64,000 nt of DNA from Erythrobacter aureus. GTDB taxonomy: Bacteria > Pseudomonadota > Alphaproteobacteria > Sphingomonadales > Sphingomonadaceae. The stretch spans positions 2,086,501 to 2,150,500 of the forward strand of contig NZ_CP031357.1 of the NCBI RefSeq assembly GCF_003355455.1. The letters are read 5' to 3'. The number at the start of each line of letters is the position of its first letter. The first letter of the stretch is position 1. Shown piece after piece: positions 44,892 through 54,357 of this stretch. The position numbers were made by a program, and so were the translations under genes. Under the pieces are notes generated by a model that made no database searches, was not told the origin of the DNA, and was given only the letters and a program-made list of their open reading frames with translations.

Positions 44892-46123
44892 GGTTTGCAC
44901 TGTCTTGCGGGACAACTACTTGCGCAAGCCGCTTGTGGACACTGTCCCAACTCATGCGGTCGATCACAAACTCACGAGCCGCACGCCCCATTTCCATCCG
45001 TTTGTCGCGGTCGGCCAGAAGCGCTTCAATCCGGACGAGCATTTCTGCCGGGTCGGGCCGTGCTATGGCGAAGTGCAGGTCATTCTCGGCGGCGATGCCG
45101 GTAGCCGCACCAGGCGTCAGGACAACGGGTTTCGCCATGGCCATGGCTTCCAGAACCTTGTTCTGAACGCCGCGCGCGATGAGGAGCGGTGCTGCAACCA
45201 GATCGGCCGATTTAAGGAAGGGTCTGACATCCGGCACTTCGCCCCACACGCGAACCCCGTTCTCGCCATGCCGGTCTCTCAGAGCTGCCGTCGGAGCCCG
45301 CCCGACTATATGGAACCGCGCCCGCGCATAGGTACGGCGCAGTGCAGGCATGATGTTCTCGATCATCCACTCAGCCGCCGCCACATTGGGCGCGTAATCC
45401 ATCTGGCCCGTAAAAACGAGTTGCGGGTCCTCGCCCTCCTCCAGATCAGGATGAAGGGCGACGCGATCCGGATCGAAGAAGGACGCATCGATGCCGTTAC
45501 CCAGGGCACATAAATCGACTTGCCGTGTACTCGACAGCCGCGAGCGGAAAAGCGCGACCTCGTTGTCGCTTATCAGCAGCGTCGTATCGGCACGGTGGGC
45601 CAATCTCTCCTCCTCGCGAGCGAGCAGCCTCCCCTCGCGAGCGAGCAGCCTCCCCTCGCGCCGGTTCAGCCAGCTCCGCTGTCCGGCAGCGGCATAGGCT
45701 TCGAATTTGGCGCTATCGACATCGCACAGGTCGATAATCACGCGACCGGCATAGTCGCCGGGGATGTACTGCCCCATTTGGCCGGAGAAAACGAAGACCG
45801 TGTCGATCTTGTGATTTCCCAGCGTCTTGGCGACGTAGCGGTGCATGGCCTCATGCTCGAAAGCGGTCAGGCTGACAGGCCTGTGCTGTATCAGGGCCTC
45901 CACCCCGCAAACGGAAGCGGTTTTTTGCGCTGGATCAGCGCATGGGTCTTCGCGATCGCAGCCAGTTCGCCCTTCTGTGCCATGTCCTGCGGCGTTTCGC
46001 CGAAGGTCCCGACATGGACCGGGCCGAGCTTGGCCAGCCCCTTGAGCAAATGGTGCGAACGAATCTTGTCCCCCTGTCCGGAGGAAAGGGAACCCGATGC
46101 GCCAGGAACAGGAATTGGCCCAT
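44881..46123 (-). pseudogene. XrtA-associated glycosyltransferase, two frameshifts
   Basis: A glycosyltransferase of the PEP-CTERM/XrtA group, with a GT-B fold. The N-terminus MGQFLFLAHRVPFPPDRG starts at 46123 in one frame. The next 50 or so residues (DKIRSHHLLKGLAKLGPV and on) are in a second frame, and the remainder, from VEALIQHRPVSLTAFEH through the GVQNKVLEAMAM donor-binding region to 44881, is in a third. The breaks are at the C runs 46070-46074 and 45903-45906. Adding one G to the coding strand at each gives about 414 residues, the family length. A seven-residue tandem repeat lies inside. It may be a sequence error. Confidence 0.85.
45614..45655 (-). repeat. Two-copy 21-base in-frame tandem repeat in the glycosyltransferase gene
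   Basis: The unit TCGCGAGCGAGCAGCCTCCCC is present twice, directly repeated, on the plus strand, with the start of a third copy. On the coding strand it encodes a seven-residue repeat (REGRLLA twice) inside a helical, charged part of the glycosyltransferase. Because 21 is a multiple of three, copy number changes keep the frame. Confidence 0.85.
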
Positions 46124-46124
46124 G

Positions 46125-47185
46125 TCAGCCGAGCCCGCGCGCGATCCACGGCCCCAGCCGATTGGCGATCGGAAGCGGCAGACGTTTCCACAGCGCAATT
46201 TTCGCTGAGTAGCCCTCGTCGGTCGGGTCGACATTGCGCGGCTCTATGCCTGGCGGAGTCCACATATGATAGGTCAGCGGCTCTGGCTCGAAACCCCAGT
46301 TCTTCTTGAAGGCATAGGGGCCGCTGCTGATCTTGGAACGCCCGAAATCGAACCGCGTGCAGCTCTTGCGGCGCGCATGACACATCAGCTCGTAATACAT
46401 TCGCTCATTGGCACGCAGGCTACGTGCAGCCCACCTGCCCCCACCCCAGAAAGGCATAACCGCGCCATGGTGGTAAAGCGACAGGACGCTGGCGACAGGC
46501 GTGCCACGATGACTGACCGTCAGGATATCCGCCGTCTGCCCGAACATGTCCAGCACGGCATCGAAAAGGCGGCGCGGGAATACCGGAGTACCCAGATTGC
46601 GCACGCTTTCCGCATAGACCGCGTAGTGGGCTGCCCGGTCCTCGGGACCCTGACCGATGCTGACATCCAGGTCATTCTTCAGGCCCTTGCGCACCTCGGC
46701 TCGCGCCTTCCGCGGGATGGCCAGCAACTGTGCCTCGTCGTCCGCTGCAAGATCGCTGGTAAAACCTGCATGCTTTCCGGTAACGGGGCGCCACTCGGAA
46801 GGCGCCGGTCCCCACGCAACTCGACGCTCGACGCCGCGCGGCGATTTGCGAGTTCTTCCGCAGCATGGCACAGCCCGCTTACGTCCTCTTCGCGTTCGGC
46901 CAGCACACCCCCGTCGACGCCGAACCCGCTCGACACCAGCGCCCGGCCGAATAGTGGGGAGTGAACATCGGTAAGCGGCAGCCAGCCTTGCAGATCCCCT
47001 GCTCGCTCGATCACAAGTCCAAGCGCGTCGTTAGCGGTCCCGCGCTCTATCGCAAGCAGCCAAAGCGGGCGCTGAAAGACGCTGCCGCAGTGCCGTGCGA
47101 CGAAGCGCTCGATCCGCGCAACTTCTTCCGCATCGCCAAGATCGGCCTGCCTTATGGAGGCCTTATTAGAGATCGGCGCATTCAT
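46125..47185 (-). pseudogene. XrtA-associated FemAB family protein, one frameshift
   Basis: A FemAB/GNAT-like protein of the PEP-CTERM/XrtA group, with the family segments DLAADDEAQLLAIPRKARAEVRKG, GAVMPFWGGGRWAARSL and FDFGRSKISSGPYAFKKNWGFEP. The first part (MNAPISNKASIRQADLG at 47185) is in one frame and the rest in another; the break is at the C run 46810-46813. Adding one G restores a product of about 353 residues. Its start overlaps the deacetylase stop by ATGA and its stop is one base from the glycosyltransferase start, so the operon is tight. The acceptor is unknown. Confidence 0.85.
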
Positions 47186-48054
47186 GCCGACCATACCCGG
47201 CTACGCGCCTTCTCGCGCTGGGCGATCTCGTCCATCCGGCCCCAGGCGAAATCGCCAAGTAGCCTGGAAAGCTTGCCCTCCATTTTTGAGAGGTTGGTGT
47301 AATGCCTGATGCGGGAGCGCAGCGGTGCTCCGGCAACCCGCGGTTGATCGGGATCGACCTCCCATGGGTGGAAATAGAACACCGCCGGACGGCCCTCGCG
47401 GTTGACCTGCCCGATCGCCCAGCGGCTGAAACCATAGGGCAAGACGCGAAAGAAACCGCCGCCGCCCGCAGCCAGGCGCTTTCCCTTCAGCAGCGCCGTG
47501 GTCACCGGGATTTCGACCAGCTCGCTGCCCTCGACAGGGCGGAATGCGAAGCGCGGAGCCTCTCGCCAGCCATAATGATCGTGCACCACCGGCGCCACGC
47601 TGGACGAGTAGACATAGCCTTGTTCGGCCAGAATATCGTGTGCCCAGCGATTGCGCGCGTCGATCGAAAAACTGGGTGCGCGATAGCCGGTGATCGGCTG
47701 ACCGCCTGCATCCTCGAGAATGGCGCGGGCTTTGGCGAGATCCTCTGCAAACTCGGCAGGCGAGAAGGTGAAGACCCGCGTGTGGTCATAGCCGTGACTG
47801 GCCAGTTCGTGACCGCGCTCGACGATTGCGCGCATGGCAGCCTTGTTGCGTTCCGCGACCCAACCCAGAGTGAAGAAGGTCGCTTTAACACCTGCACCGT
47901 CAAACAGATCGAGGATGCGCGCGACATTGTCGCCCACCCGCAATTCGAGTCCATCCCAGTGTTCGCGCGAAATGGTGTTTTCGAACGCGCCGACCTGGAA
48001 CCAGTCCTCGACATCGACCGAGAGGCCGTTGACGATGGTGCTGTCGCTCAACAC
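47182..48054 (-). CDS. XrtA-associated polysaccharide deacetylase
   Basis: A 290-residue NodB-fold deacetylase that removes acetyl groups from a polysaccharide. The metal-binding aspartates are in SVDVEDWFQ (14 and 17) and the histidines in SHGYDH (86-91), followed by GYRAPSFSID. It uses a GTG start at 48054, with a GAGGAGG ribosome-binding site just ahead; a TTG one codon later is also possible. The family occurs at exosortase A loci and would act on the exported polymer. Confidence 0.92.
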   Translation of the reverse strand: MLSDSTIVNGLSVDVEDWFQVGAFENTISREHWDGLELRVGDNVARILDLFDGAGVKATFFTLGWVAERNKAAMRAIVERGHELASHGYDHTRVFTFSPAEFAEDLAKARAILEDAGGQPITGYRAPSFSIDARNRWAHDILAEQGYVYSSSVAPVVHDHYGWREAPRFAFRPVEGSELVEIPVTTALLKGKRLAAGGGGFFRVLPYGFSRWAIGQVNREGRPAVFYFHPWEVDPDQPRVAGAPLRSRIRHYTNLSKMEGKLSRLLGDFAWGRMDEIAQREKARSRVWSA

Positions 48055-48068
48055 CCCCTCCTCGATTT

Positions 48069-49282
48069 TCAGGCCGCCACGCGCGAACCTTGCGCTTCGA
48101 AATAGTCGATCATCATGGTCAGGACGTGGCGGAGCGAGCGCTCCTGCTCGTCCAGCCTGGCCTCGATCGAGGCAAGGCGCTGGCCCACGTCTTCGGGCAG
48201 ATCGCTCGATGCATGGCTTGCGCCAAGCTTTTCGACCTCGCGGCGCAGCACGGCCATATGCTTGTCGCGCTCGGCGAATGCGGCTTCGATCGCTTCTATC
48301 TGATGGTCGAGGAGACCCTTCTTCCGGGCATCGTCTTCCCCGGTCGTCGCTGGAACGGGCTCGGGCGCCGTTCGCGAATGCTGGGCTTGGTCCCGTGCCC
48401 GCGCGATCGCCTCGGCGGCCGGGAGGTCACGGTCCGGGCGCGGCTTGGCCGCATGGGTATCGACCGGCGCCGCATCGCCGCTCATCTCTTCGACGACCGC
48501 GTCAAGCATCTCGCCATCGAGCAAGGAGCGTTCTTCGACAGCCCCCAGAAGCAGCAAGCGGGTCATCACCTGATTGACCTTGCGGGGTATCCCGCCTGTT
48601 GCCTTGTGCAGATCGACCCAAATACCGTTTTCGATCTCGGGATTGCCCTGCCAACCGACATGATTGAGCCGGTGCATGACATAGGGCTCGATCTCCCCGG
48701 TTGCATCGCATCCAGGTGATGCGCCGCGATTACACGCTGACGCAATTGTTCGAGTTCATCCGATTGGGCGAGAAGCTGCTTGAATTCCGGCTGCCCCAAA
48801 AGCAGTGTTTGCAGCAAGGGATGCGAACCAAGCTGGAAATTCGACAGCATGCGCAATTCTTCGAGCGCCCCGATCGACAGGTTTTGCGCTTCGTCCACGA
48901 TCAGCAACACACGCCTGCCGTTGCGGGCTTCCTCGTGCAGGAACAGCTCGATTGCGGCCAGATCCGCTGCCTTGTCGCGCCCGGTTACATCCAGGCCGAA
49001 ACTGCGCGCCGCGACGTGGATCATCTCTTCTCCGTCCAGCGCGCTGGTGACCACCTCGCCCACGGTCATGCGTTCGTCGTCGAGCTTCTGCTTGAGATGC
49101 GCCACCAGGGTCGATTTACCCGATCCGACCTCGCCGGTGATGACGATGAACCCCTCGCCCTGATTGAGGCCGTAGCCGAGATAGCTCAGCGCCTTCTTAT
49201 GCGTCAGGCTTTCGAAGTAAAACGCCGGATCGGGCGTGAGCTGAAAGGGCCGCTCGCTGAAGCCGTAAAATTCTTCGTACAT
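48069..49282 (-). pseudogene. XrtA-associated ATPase, one frameshift
   Basis: An AAA-type ATPase of the PEP-CTERM/XrtA group, resembling ExeA. It starts MYEEFYGFSERPFQLTPDP at 49282. Walker A is GEVGSGKST and Walker B VLLIVDEAQN. The first frame ends in nonsense after the segment LRQRVIAAHHLDAMQP; the family continuation MHRLNHVGWQGNPEIENG is in another frame, and it goes on to a coiled-coil-like C-terminus ending at 48069. The break is at the C run 48695-48698; one added G gives about 404 residues. ATPases of this group are thought to regulate or power polymer export. Confidence 0.85.
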
Positions 49283-49295
49283 CGAACAGATCCTA

Positions 49296-50966
49296 TCAGA
49301 AATCGTAGCGCAGGCCGAGCAGGGCCGATGCTGTCGTGAAATTGTCGGGAGCGATATCGCTGTCGAGCGTCGAGATCGCCACGGCGGCGCGGGCCGAGAG
49401 ATTGCGCATGACCTGTTCGGTGTAGCTCGCCGAACTGCCGATCGACCGGACGTCGCCCACTCCCGCCGTCCCGCTGTCGAACCAGTTGGCGAAGGTGTTG
49501 ATCGAGAAGGAACCCCGTTGGCCCACCGGCCCGGAAAGACCGGCGGTGACATAGTAGCTTTCATCGACGATACCGTCGGCAAGGGCCAGCACCGTGCCCG
49601 GCGCCCCGATGAATTTGCGACGGTCGTAGCCCGCTCCGATACCGGCGGTCATCCGGCCGATCCGCCGAGAATAGCTGGCGGTGACGCCGCGTCCGCGAAA
49701 CACGGAAGACCTCACCGACCCGAGCAGGCCGTCGAGACATCCGCTGCCTTCGAGCGTGGTCACGCAACCGGTGACTTCCCCGGTCACGGGGTCACGCGTC
49801 ACGGTGAAGTCGGTCGGCAGGCCTGCCAATGAATTGTTCAACCTGCCGCCGAAGCCCTGAATCCCATCGTAAACTGATATATTCAGGCTGCTCCGACTAT
49901 TCGGTCGCCAACTGAAGCTCCCATTATAGGTATCGCTGTCATAACGACGACCGAACTGCGCTTGCAGCCGGGTGCGGCTGCTTGGCGTCCAGACGACGCC
50001 GACATCCCAGATCAACCCGCTTGCCTCATAGGCGATGATGCGCGGGCTCGATTCGTCGGTGACAAAGCGACCATCCGAACCGATGATGGGGTCGCCCGCG
50101 GCATCGCGCACGGTATCCCGGCTCGAGACTTCGACATCTTCCAGGCCGGCGCCCCCTATCACGGCAAAAGTTGGCGTGATCGGTACGGTGACGTCGCCCC
50201 GGATATGGGCGTTACGAACACGCTGATCGAGGTTGGAGACGTCCTCCTGATAATACCCCGCGCCCACGCCAATGCCGACAGGCAATGGTTCTCCCGGGCG
50301 TGTTCCCGCGCGCAAATTGGCGCTGTGCGTTATGCTTTCGTCGAACAGTTCGGCCGAACTGCCACCAATGGTAGCGAAATCCGGGCCGTCTACTCGGGTG
50401 TAGCCGATGCGATAGCTTGCACTCACCTCGACATCGCCCGCTCGCGTCTGGAGCCTCGGCCCGGCGTAAACCGAATAGGTCTGCGTTGAAAAATCATCAT
50501 CGACAGTGGGGTTGATGACCGAGCGGCCCTGCGCATCGACACGGGTGCTGCTGGCCAACCCTCCCGCCTCGATGGTGAGGACGCGCGGGACGATGGAGGC
50601 ATACCCCCGCGCGATACCGGTCAGTGTATCCGAATCCGCACCATCCGATTGGTGCGCGAAGTTGCGTTCGTAGCGAAGCGAGACGCTCCCGCCATTGTTT
50701 CGGCCAACGATCGAGGCATCGACGCCAGCGGCAAGTTGAGTGTAGGTCACAACGTCGCTGCCCGGCGAGATCTGCCAGCTCGCGATTGAATTCGCCTCGA
50801 TATAAGGGTCAATGCTCGTCCGATCCCGGCGGAAAGACGTATCCTCGGTCTCGTCTTCGCCACTATTCGTTCCCTGAGCGGACTGCGCATGCACGGGTGC
50901 GGCATGGGCCAATGCTGCAGCCAGAACGGTTGCAACCATATGTCGGAAATATACACGGCGGGCCAT
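49296..50966 (-). CDS. XrtA-associated outer-membrane beta-barrel protein
   Basis: A 556-residue outer-membrane protein with a signal peptide cut after about VHA, and a body of alternating polar and aromatic beta strands that ends in LLGLRYDF. A C-terminal phenylalanine is typical of barrels inserted by the BAM complex. The family (PEP-CTERM-associated porin-like) is a candidate outer-membrane channel for the exopolysaccharide. I chose the ATG at 50966 because a GGGGAG lies seven bases ahead and it clears the upstream stop codon; longer starts overlap the kinase gene. Confidence 0.87.
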   Translation of the reverse strand: MARRVYFRHMVATVLAAALAHAAPVHAQSAQGTNSGEDETEDTSFRRDRTSIDPYIEANSIASWQISPGSDVVTYTQLAAGVDASIVGRNNGGSVSLRYERNFAHQSDGADSDTLTGIARGYASIVPRVLTIEAGGLASSTRVDAQGRSVINPTVDDDFSTQTYSVYAGPRLQTRAGDVEVSASYRIGYTRVDGPDFATIGGSSAELFDESITHSANLRAGTRPGEPLPVGIGVGAGYYQEDVSNLDQRVRNAHIRGDVTVPITPTFAVIGGAGLEDVEVSSRDTVRDAAGDPIIGSDGRFVTDESSPRIIAYEASGLIWDVGVVWTPSSRTRLQAQFGRRYDSDTYNGSFSWRPNSRSSLNISVYDGIQGFGGRLNNSLAGLPTDFTVTRDPVTGEVTGCVTTLEGSGCLDGLLGSVRSSVFRGRGVTASYSRRIGRMTAGIGAGYDRRKFIGAPGTVLALADGIVDESYYVTAGLSGPVGQRGSFSINTFANWFDSGTAGVGDVRSIGSSASYTEQVMRNLSARAAVAISTLDSDIAPDNFTTASALLGLRYDF

Positions 50967-50970
50967 GGGC

Positions 50971-52011
50971 TTACTCCCCATATCCGTAATAGCTGCCGAA
51001 CTTCCGTCCACTGGGGCTGAAAGTCACGTCGTTGAGCAACAGCTTGATGTCCGGGCAGGCTGATAGGAGATCGAGCGCATCGTCCAGCGCCGCTCTGCCG
51101 GTCATGTCGGCCCGTGCGACCAGCAGAGCCTGTCCGACGTGCTTGGCCAGCTCCGCAGCCGGTGTTGCGGCCAAGGCCGGCGGGCTGTCGAACACGACGA
51201 TCCGGTTGCGAGCGCCGCGCGTGAGGCTGTTCAGGATGCTCCAGGTCCGCTCGCTTGCGAGATACTCGCTATCCCGGCCCGTGCGTTGACCGGCCGGAAG
51301 AACCCACAGGCCCGGGATATCCGTCCCTATCACGAAGTCCTCGATCTTGCTGGTCGGATCGGCAAGCATATCCATGAAACCTTTGCCCGCGCTCAACCCG
51401 AGCTTGTTCATGATCGATGGCTTGGCGAAATCGGCATCCACCAAAAGTACTTCCAGATCACGCTCACCGGCCAGGGCAATCGCGAGATTGAGCGAACAAA
51501 AGGTCTTGCCTTCGTTCTGATGAGGGGAGCAGACCAGCACGCGGCGCGCCAAGGGTGTGCCCTCGGTTTTCGCGGATGCAAGAACCTGTCGCTTCACAAT
51601 GCGGAATTCCTCGAGCAGAGTCGAAGCGCCGCCATCGGGATCGATCAGCCCCTGTTCGCGCAGTAGCGACCGAGCGATTTCACGTTTCGGCCCGGAAAAG
51701 GTCACATCCGGCGTTTTGGGCTCGGGAGGAACCGCGGGAGCCGTGTCAGCCGATGGCGTCGCAGATGCAGCCTCGCCGATCCAGTCCGATGCGCGGCGGC
51801 GCGGCATTTCGTGTGAGGTCGCAGGGTCGACAGATCGCCGTTTCGGAGCGAACTTCTTGGCCTTTTCACCCTCGAGCTTGTCCGGAACCGATGCCGGCGA
51901 CAGCTTGTCCAATCCGAACAGACCGCTGGCGCGCTCGAGGAGCGAACCACGCTTGGTCTTCTTGTCGTCTTTATCGGACGGAACGATATTGCTGGGCTTA
52001 TTCACTGGCAC
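50971..52011 (-). CDS. XrtA-associated tyrosine autokinase
   Basis: A BY-kinase of about 346 residues that controls polymer length by cycles of autophosphorylation. An N-terminal linker of about 130 residues, low in complexity, precedes the P-loop domain. Walker A is SPHQNEGKT, Walker A' VLLVDADFAKPS and Walker B IVVFDSPP. The tail GSYYGYGE provides a tyrosine cluster for phosphorylation. The GTG at 52011 follows a GAGGGGG; a second GTG at 52005 is possible. In this system the kinase is separate from the Wzz-like membrane protein encoded just upstream. Confidence 0.92.
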   Translation of the reverse strand: MPVNKPSNIVPSDKDDKKTKRGSLLERASGLFGLDKLSPASVPDKLEGEKAKKFAPKRRSVDPATSHEMPRRRASDWIGEAASATPSADTAPAVPPEPKTPDVTFSGPKREIARSLLREQGLIDPDGGASTLLEEFRIVKRQVLASAKTEGTPLARRVLVCSPHQNEGKTFCSLNLAIALAGERDLEVLLVDADFAKPSIMNKLGLSAGKGFMDMLADPTSKIEDFVIGTDIPGLWVLPAGQRTGRDSEYLASERTWSILNSLTRGARNRIVVFDSPPALAATPAAELAKHVGQALLVARADMTGRAALDDALDLLSACPDIKLLLNDVTFSPSGRKFGSYYGYGE

Positions 52012-52019
52012 GTTCCCCC

Positions 52020-53537
52020 TCAGGCCACCGAACCGACCTGGACGATTTCGACGACCAGCAGGAGAAGACAAATCCCCGCCAGTCCCCCGACACCCGCGAG
52101 AAATTGCTTCAAGCGTAACTTCTCGTGTCGACGCATAGCTTTCGTCATCGAGCGCGAGATCGTTCCGATGACTGGCAGGTCGAGCGTCCGCTCGAGCTTG
52201 TCCGCAGTGGTGAAGCTCGACTTGATCTGCCCCATCACGAAGGCCACACCCGCGCCAGCTCCAAATCCGGCGATCAACACACCCAATAGCAGCAACGGCC
52301 GATTGGGCGCCGCCGGATTACGCGGCGTGGTCGGCGGATCGATCACCTCGAACTGGAAGGCGCTACGTTCCGTCTCCACCTGACCGCGCAGGCGCATTTC
52401 CTCGCGATCTTTCAGCAACTCGTCATACTTATCTTTCAGTACTTCGTAATCGCGACTGATGCGATTGGCTTCCGCCGCCACGGCCGGTTCGTCGGCCTGG
52501 GCTGCGATAAGAGCGGAAATGTCGGACTGAAGCGCGGCCTTGCGAGCCTGAAGCGCCTGAACGTTGGCCTGCCGTTCCGCACGGATCGATTGCAGCGAGG
52601 TATAGGCCGGATTAGGCGATCCTCCGGCGCCGGACGGCTCGCTTGCAGCCTGATCGCGTAGCGCTGAAATCTGGCGCTGAATGGCCTGAATGTCGGGATG
52701 GCTGTCGGTAAGTCCACGAGCCCGCATGGCCGCGAGTTGCGATTGCGCCTGCATCAAGGCACCGCGCGCGCCGCCACTGTTGGCGGTCATGATCGTACGC
52801 GGTGTGCTGGCGATCTGGCCGTTGATTGCCGCCAGAGCGCTCTGCGCTGCGGCGATATCCGCATCGATACCACGCATTTCCGTGCGCATGCCTTGCAACC
52901 GACCGGTTACGGTCCCACTGCCACCAATGAGGTCAGGATGCTGAGCCTCGAAATTCAGCCGACGTTGCTCCGCAGCCTCGAGTTCGACCTTACGATCTTC
53001 GAGCTGCTGGTCGAGAAAGGCTATCGTGTCCGCCACATCGCCACGATTGCCGGCGATGTTGGATTCACGGAAAATATCGATCAGGTTCTGGACGACATCG
53101 CGCGCAAGCGCCGCGTTCTCGGCGTCGCTCAAGCTGGATTTGCCGATAGTCGCGGTAATTTCGAATAGATTGTCCTGCTCGCTTTTGACCACGATATTCT
53201 CGGTCAGGCCCTGCACCGCGCTTTGCATTTCGGCGTCGGTCATCACCTTTTCGCCTAGCTTGGTGTCACTCACCACGCGTTCGAGATTGACGGCGCTGAT
53301 GAGCGTCTGACGAACCTTGGTGATCGCCTGTTGGCCATCGCCCGAAATATCGAGCTGTTCGGACAGCACATCCTCGAGCTCGACATAAATCCTCGCCCGG
53401 CTTTCGTAGCTGTTCGGAATGAAGGCGACAGCCAGCCAGCCCAGAATGCAAACGACCCAAGCCACGGCAAGCGCAACCCACCGACGGTTCCACACCGTTT
53501 GCAGCGCGCTGCGTAACTCGTCCAAGATTTCCTGCAT
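52020..53537 (-). CDS. XrtA-system polysaccharide chain-length determinant (Wzz-like)
   Basis: A 505-residue inner-membrane protein that sets chain length and connects polymerisation to export. There is one helix at about 20-42, a large periplasmic coiled-coil part with repeated Gln, Ala and Glu, a second helix at about 425-447, and a third near the C-terminus (GVGGLAGICLLLLVVEIV). The segment DPPTTPRNPAAPNRP before the second helix is the Wzz proline motif. It lies 15 bases after the export lipoprotein gene and eight bases before the kinase gene. Confidence 0.93.
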   Translation of the reverse strand: MQEILDELRSALQTVWNRRWVALAVAWVVCILGWLAVAFIPNSYESRARIYVELEDVLSEQLDISGDGQQAITKVRQTLISAVNLERVVSDTKLGEKVMTDAEMQSAVQGLTENIVVKSEQDNLFEITATIGKSSLSDAENAALARDVVQNLIDIFRESNIAGNRGDVADTIAFLDQQLEDRKVELEAAEQRRLNFEAQHPDLIGGSGTVTGRLQGMRTEMRGIDADIAAAQSALAAINGQIASTPRTIMTANSGGARGALMQAQSQLAAMRARGLTDSHPDIQAIQRQISALRDQAASEPSGAGGSPNPAYTSLQSIRAERQANVQALQARKAALQSDISALIAAQADEPAVAAEANRISRDYEVLKDKYDELLKDREEMRLRGQVETERSAFQFEVIDPPTTPRNPAAPNRPLLLLGVLIAGFGAGAGVAFVMGQIKSSFTTADKLERTLDLPVIGTISRSMTKAMRRHEKLRLKQFLAGVGGLAGICLLLLVVEIVQVGSVA

Positions 53538-53552
53538 GCCCCAGCGATCCCG

Positions 53553-54197
53553 TTAAAAGGTGCTTTCGGGGATGATGATAACATCGCCCGGCTGGAGAAG
53601 CACATTTGCCTTGCTGTCCCCGCGTTTCAGCAAGTCGGTCAGGCGCAGCGCGTATTCCCGCTGACGGCCGAGCTGCTTGTCGAACCGGATGAGTTTGGCG
53701 CGGTTGCCCGCGGCGAATTCCGAAAGACCGCCGACCGCGATCATCGCGTCGAGAACCGTCATGTTCGCACGATATGGCAACGATGCGGGCTGGGCCGTCG
53801 CGCCCACGATACGGACCTGCTGGCTGAACGTGCCGGCAAACTCGTTGACGATGACCGAAACCAGCGGATCCTCGATATATTGGCTGAGCTGGAGCCGGAT
53901 ATCCTCTTCGAGCATCGACGGCGTCTTGCCAACGGCGGGCATGTCCTTGACGAGCGGGATGGTGATCCGGCCATCGGGCCGAACCTGGATTCCCTCCGCG
54001 CCCAGTTCTGGATTGCGCCAGACGTGGATCGTCAATTGGTCGAGCGGGCCGATGACATATTCCTCGCCCGGACCTTCCTGCATGGCCACGAAGGTTGCCG
54101 GGGGAAGTTCGGTACCGCTCCCGCTCGCACAGCCGCCGAGCACGAGCATGGAAGCAGCACCTCCGGCGAGAAGCATGGCAGTTCGAGTGAAGCGCAT
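53553..54197 (-). CDS. Polysaccharide export lipoprotein (Wza-like)
   Basis: A 214-residue lipoprotein of the polysaccharide export family. The signal ends at lipobox GGC with Cys23. The export domain begins with YVIGPLDQLTIHVWRNPELG and includes RPDGRITIPLV, followed by SLBB-type repeats to the end (GDVIIIPESTF). It would form or gate an outer-membrane channel. The ATG at 54197 follows AGGGA at about nine bases; an ATG at 54215 and a longer start at 54233 are less well placed. It is the first gene of the minus-strand XrtA export operon. Confidence 0.92.
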   Translation of the reverse strand: MRFTRTAMLLAGGAASMLVLGGCASGSGTELPPATFVAMQEGPGEEYVIGPLDQLTIHVWRNPELGAEGIQVRPDGRITIPLVKDMPAVGKTPSMLEEDIRLQLSQYIEDPLVSVIVNEFAGTFSQQVRIVGATAQPASLPYRANMTVLDAMIAVGGLSEFAAGNRAKLIRFDKQLGRQREYALRLTDLLKRGDSKANVLLQPGDVIIIPESTF

Positions 54198-54357
54198 TGA
54201 TCGTTTCCCTGGCATTGTCGGGGGGTCCGGCACGCGGAATGCGGCCGATATTCCCGAGGTTTGGAACGACTATTGCCCGGAAAAGGTGAATATACCGTTA
54301 GTCATACCGCGCCAACCCGCGGAAATCTTGGATTTGGCGGGCCTTGCCACATCCGGT

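Noticed and set aside
45900..46820. Phase variation through slipping of G runs
   Set aside because: The runs are only four or five bases, shorter than usual phase-variable tracts, and affect several genes at once.
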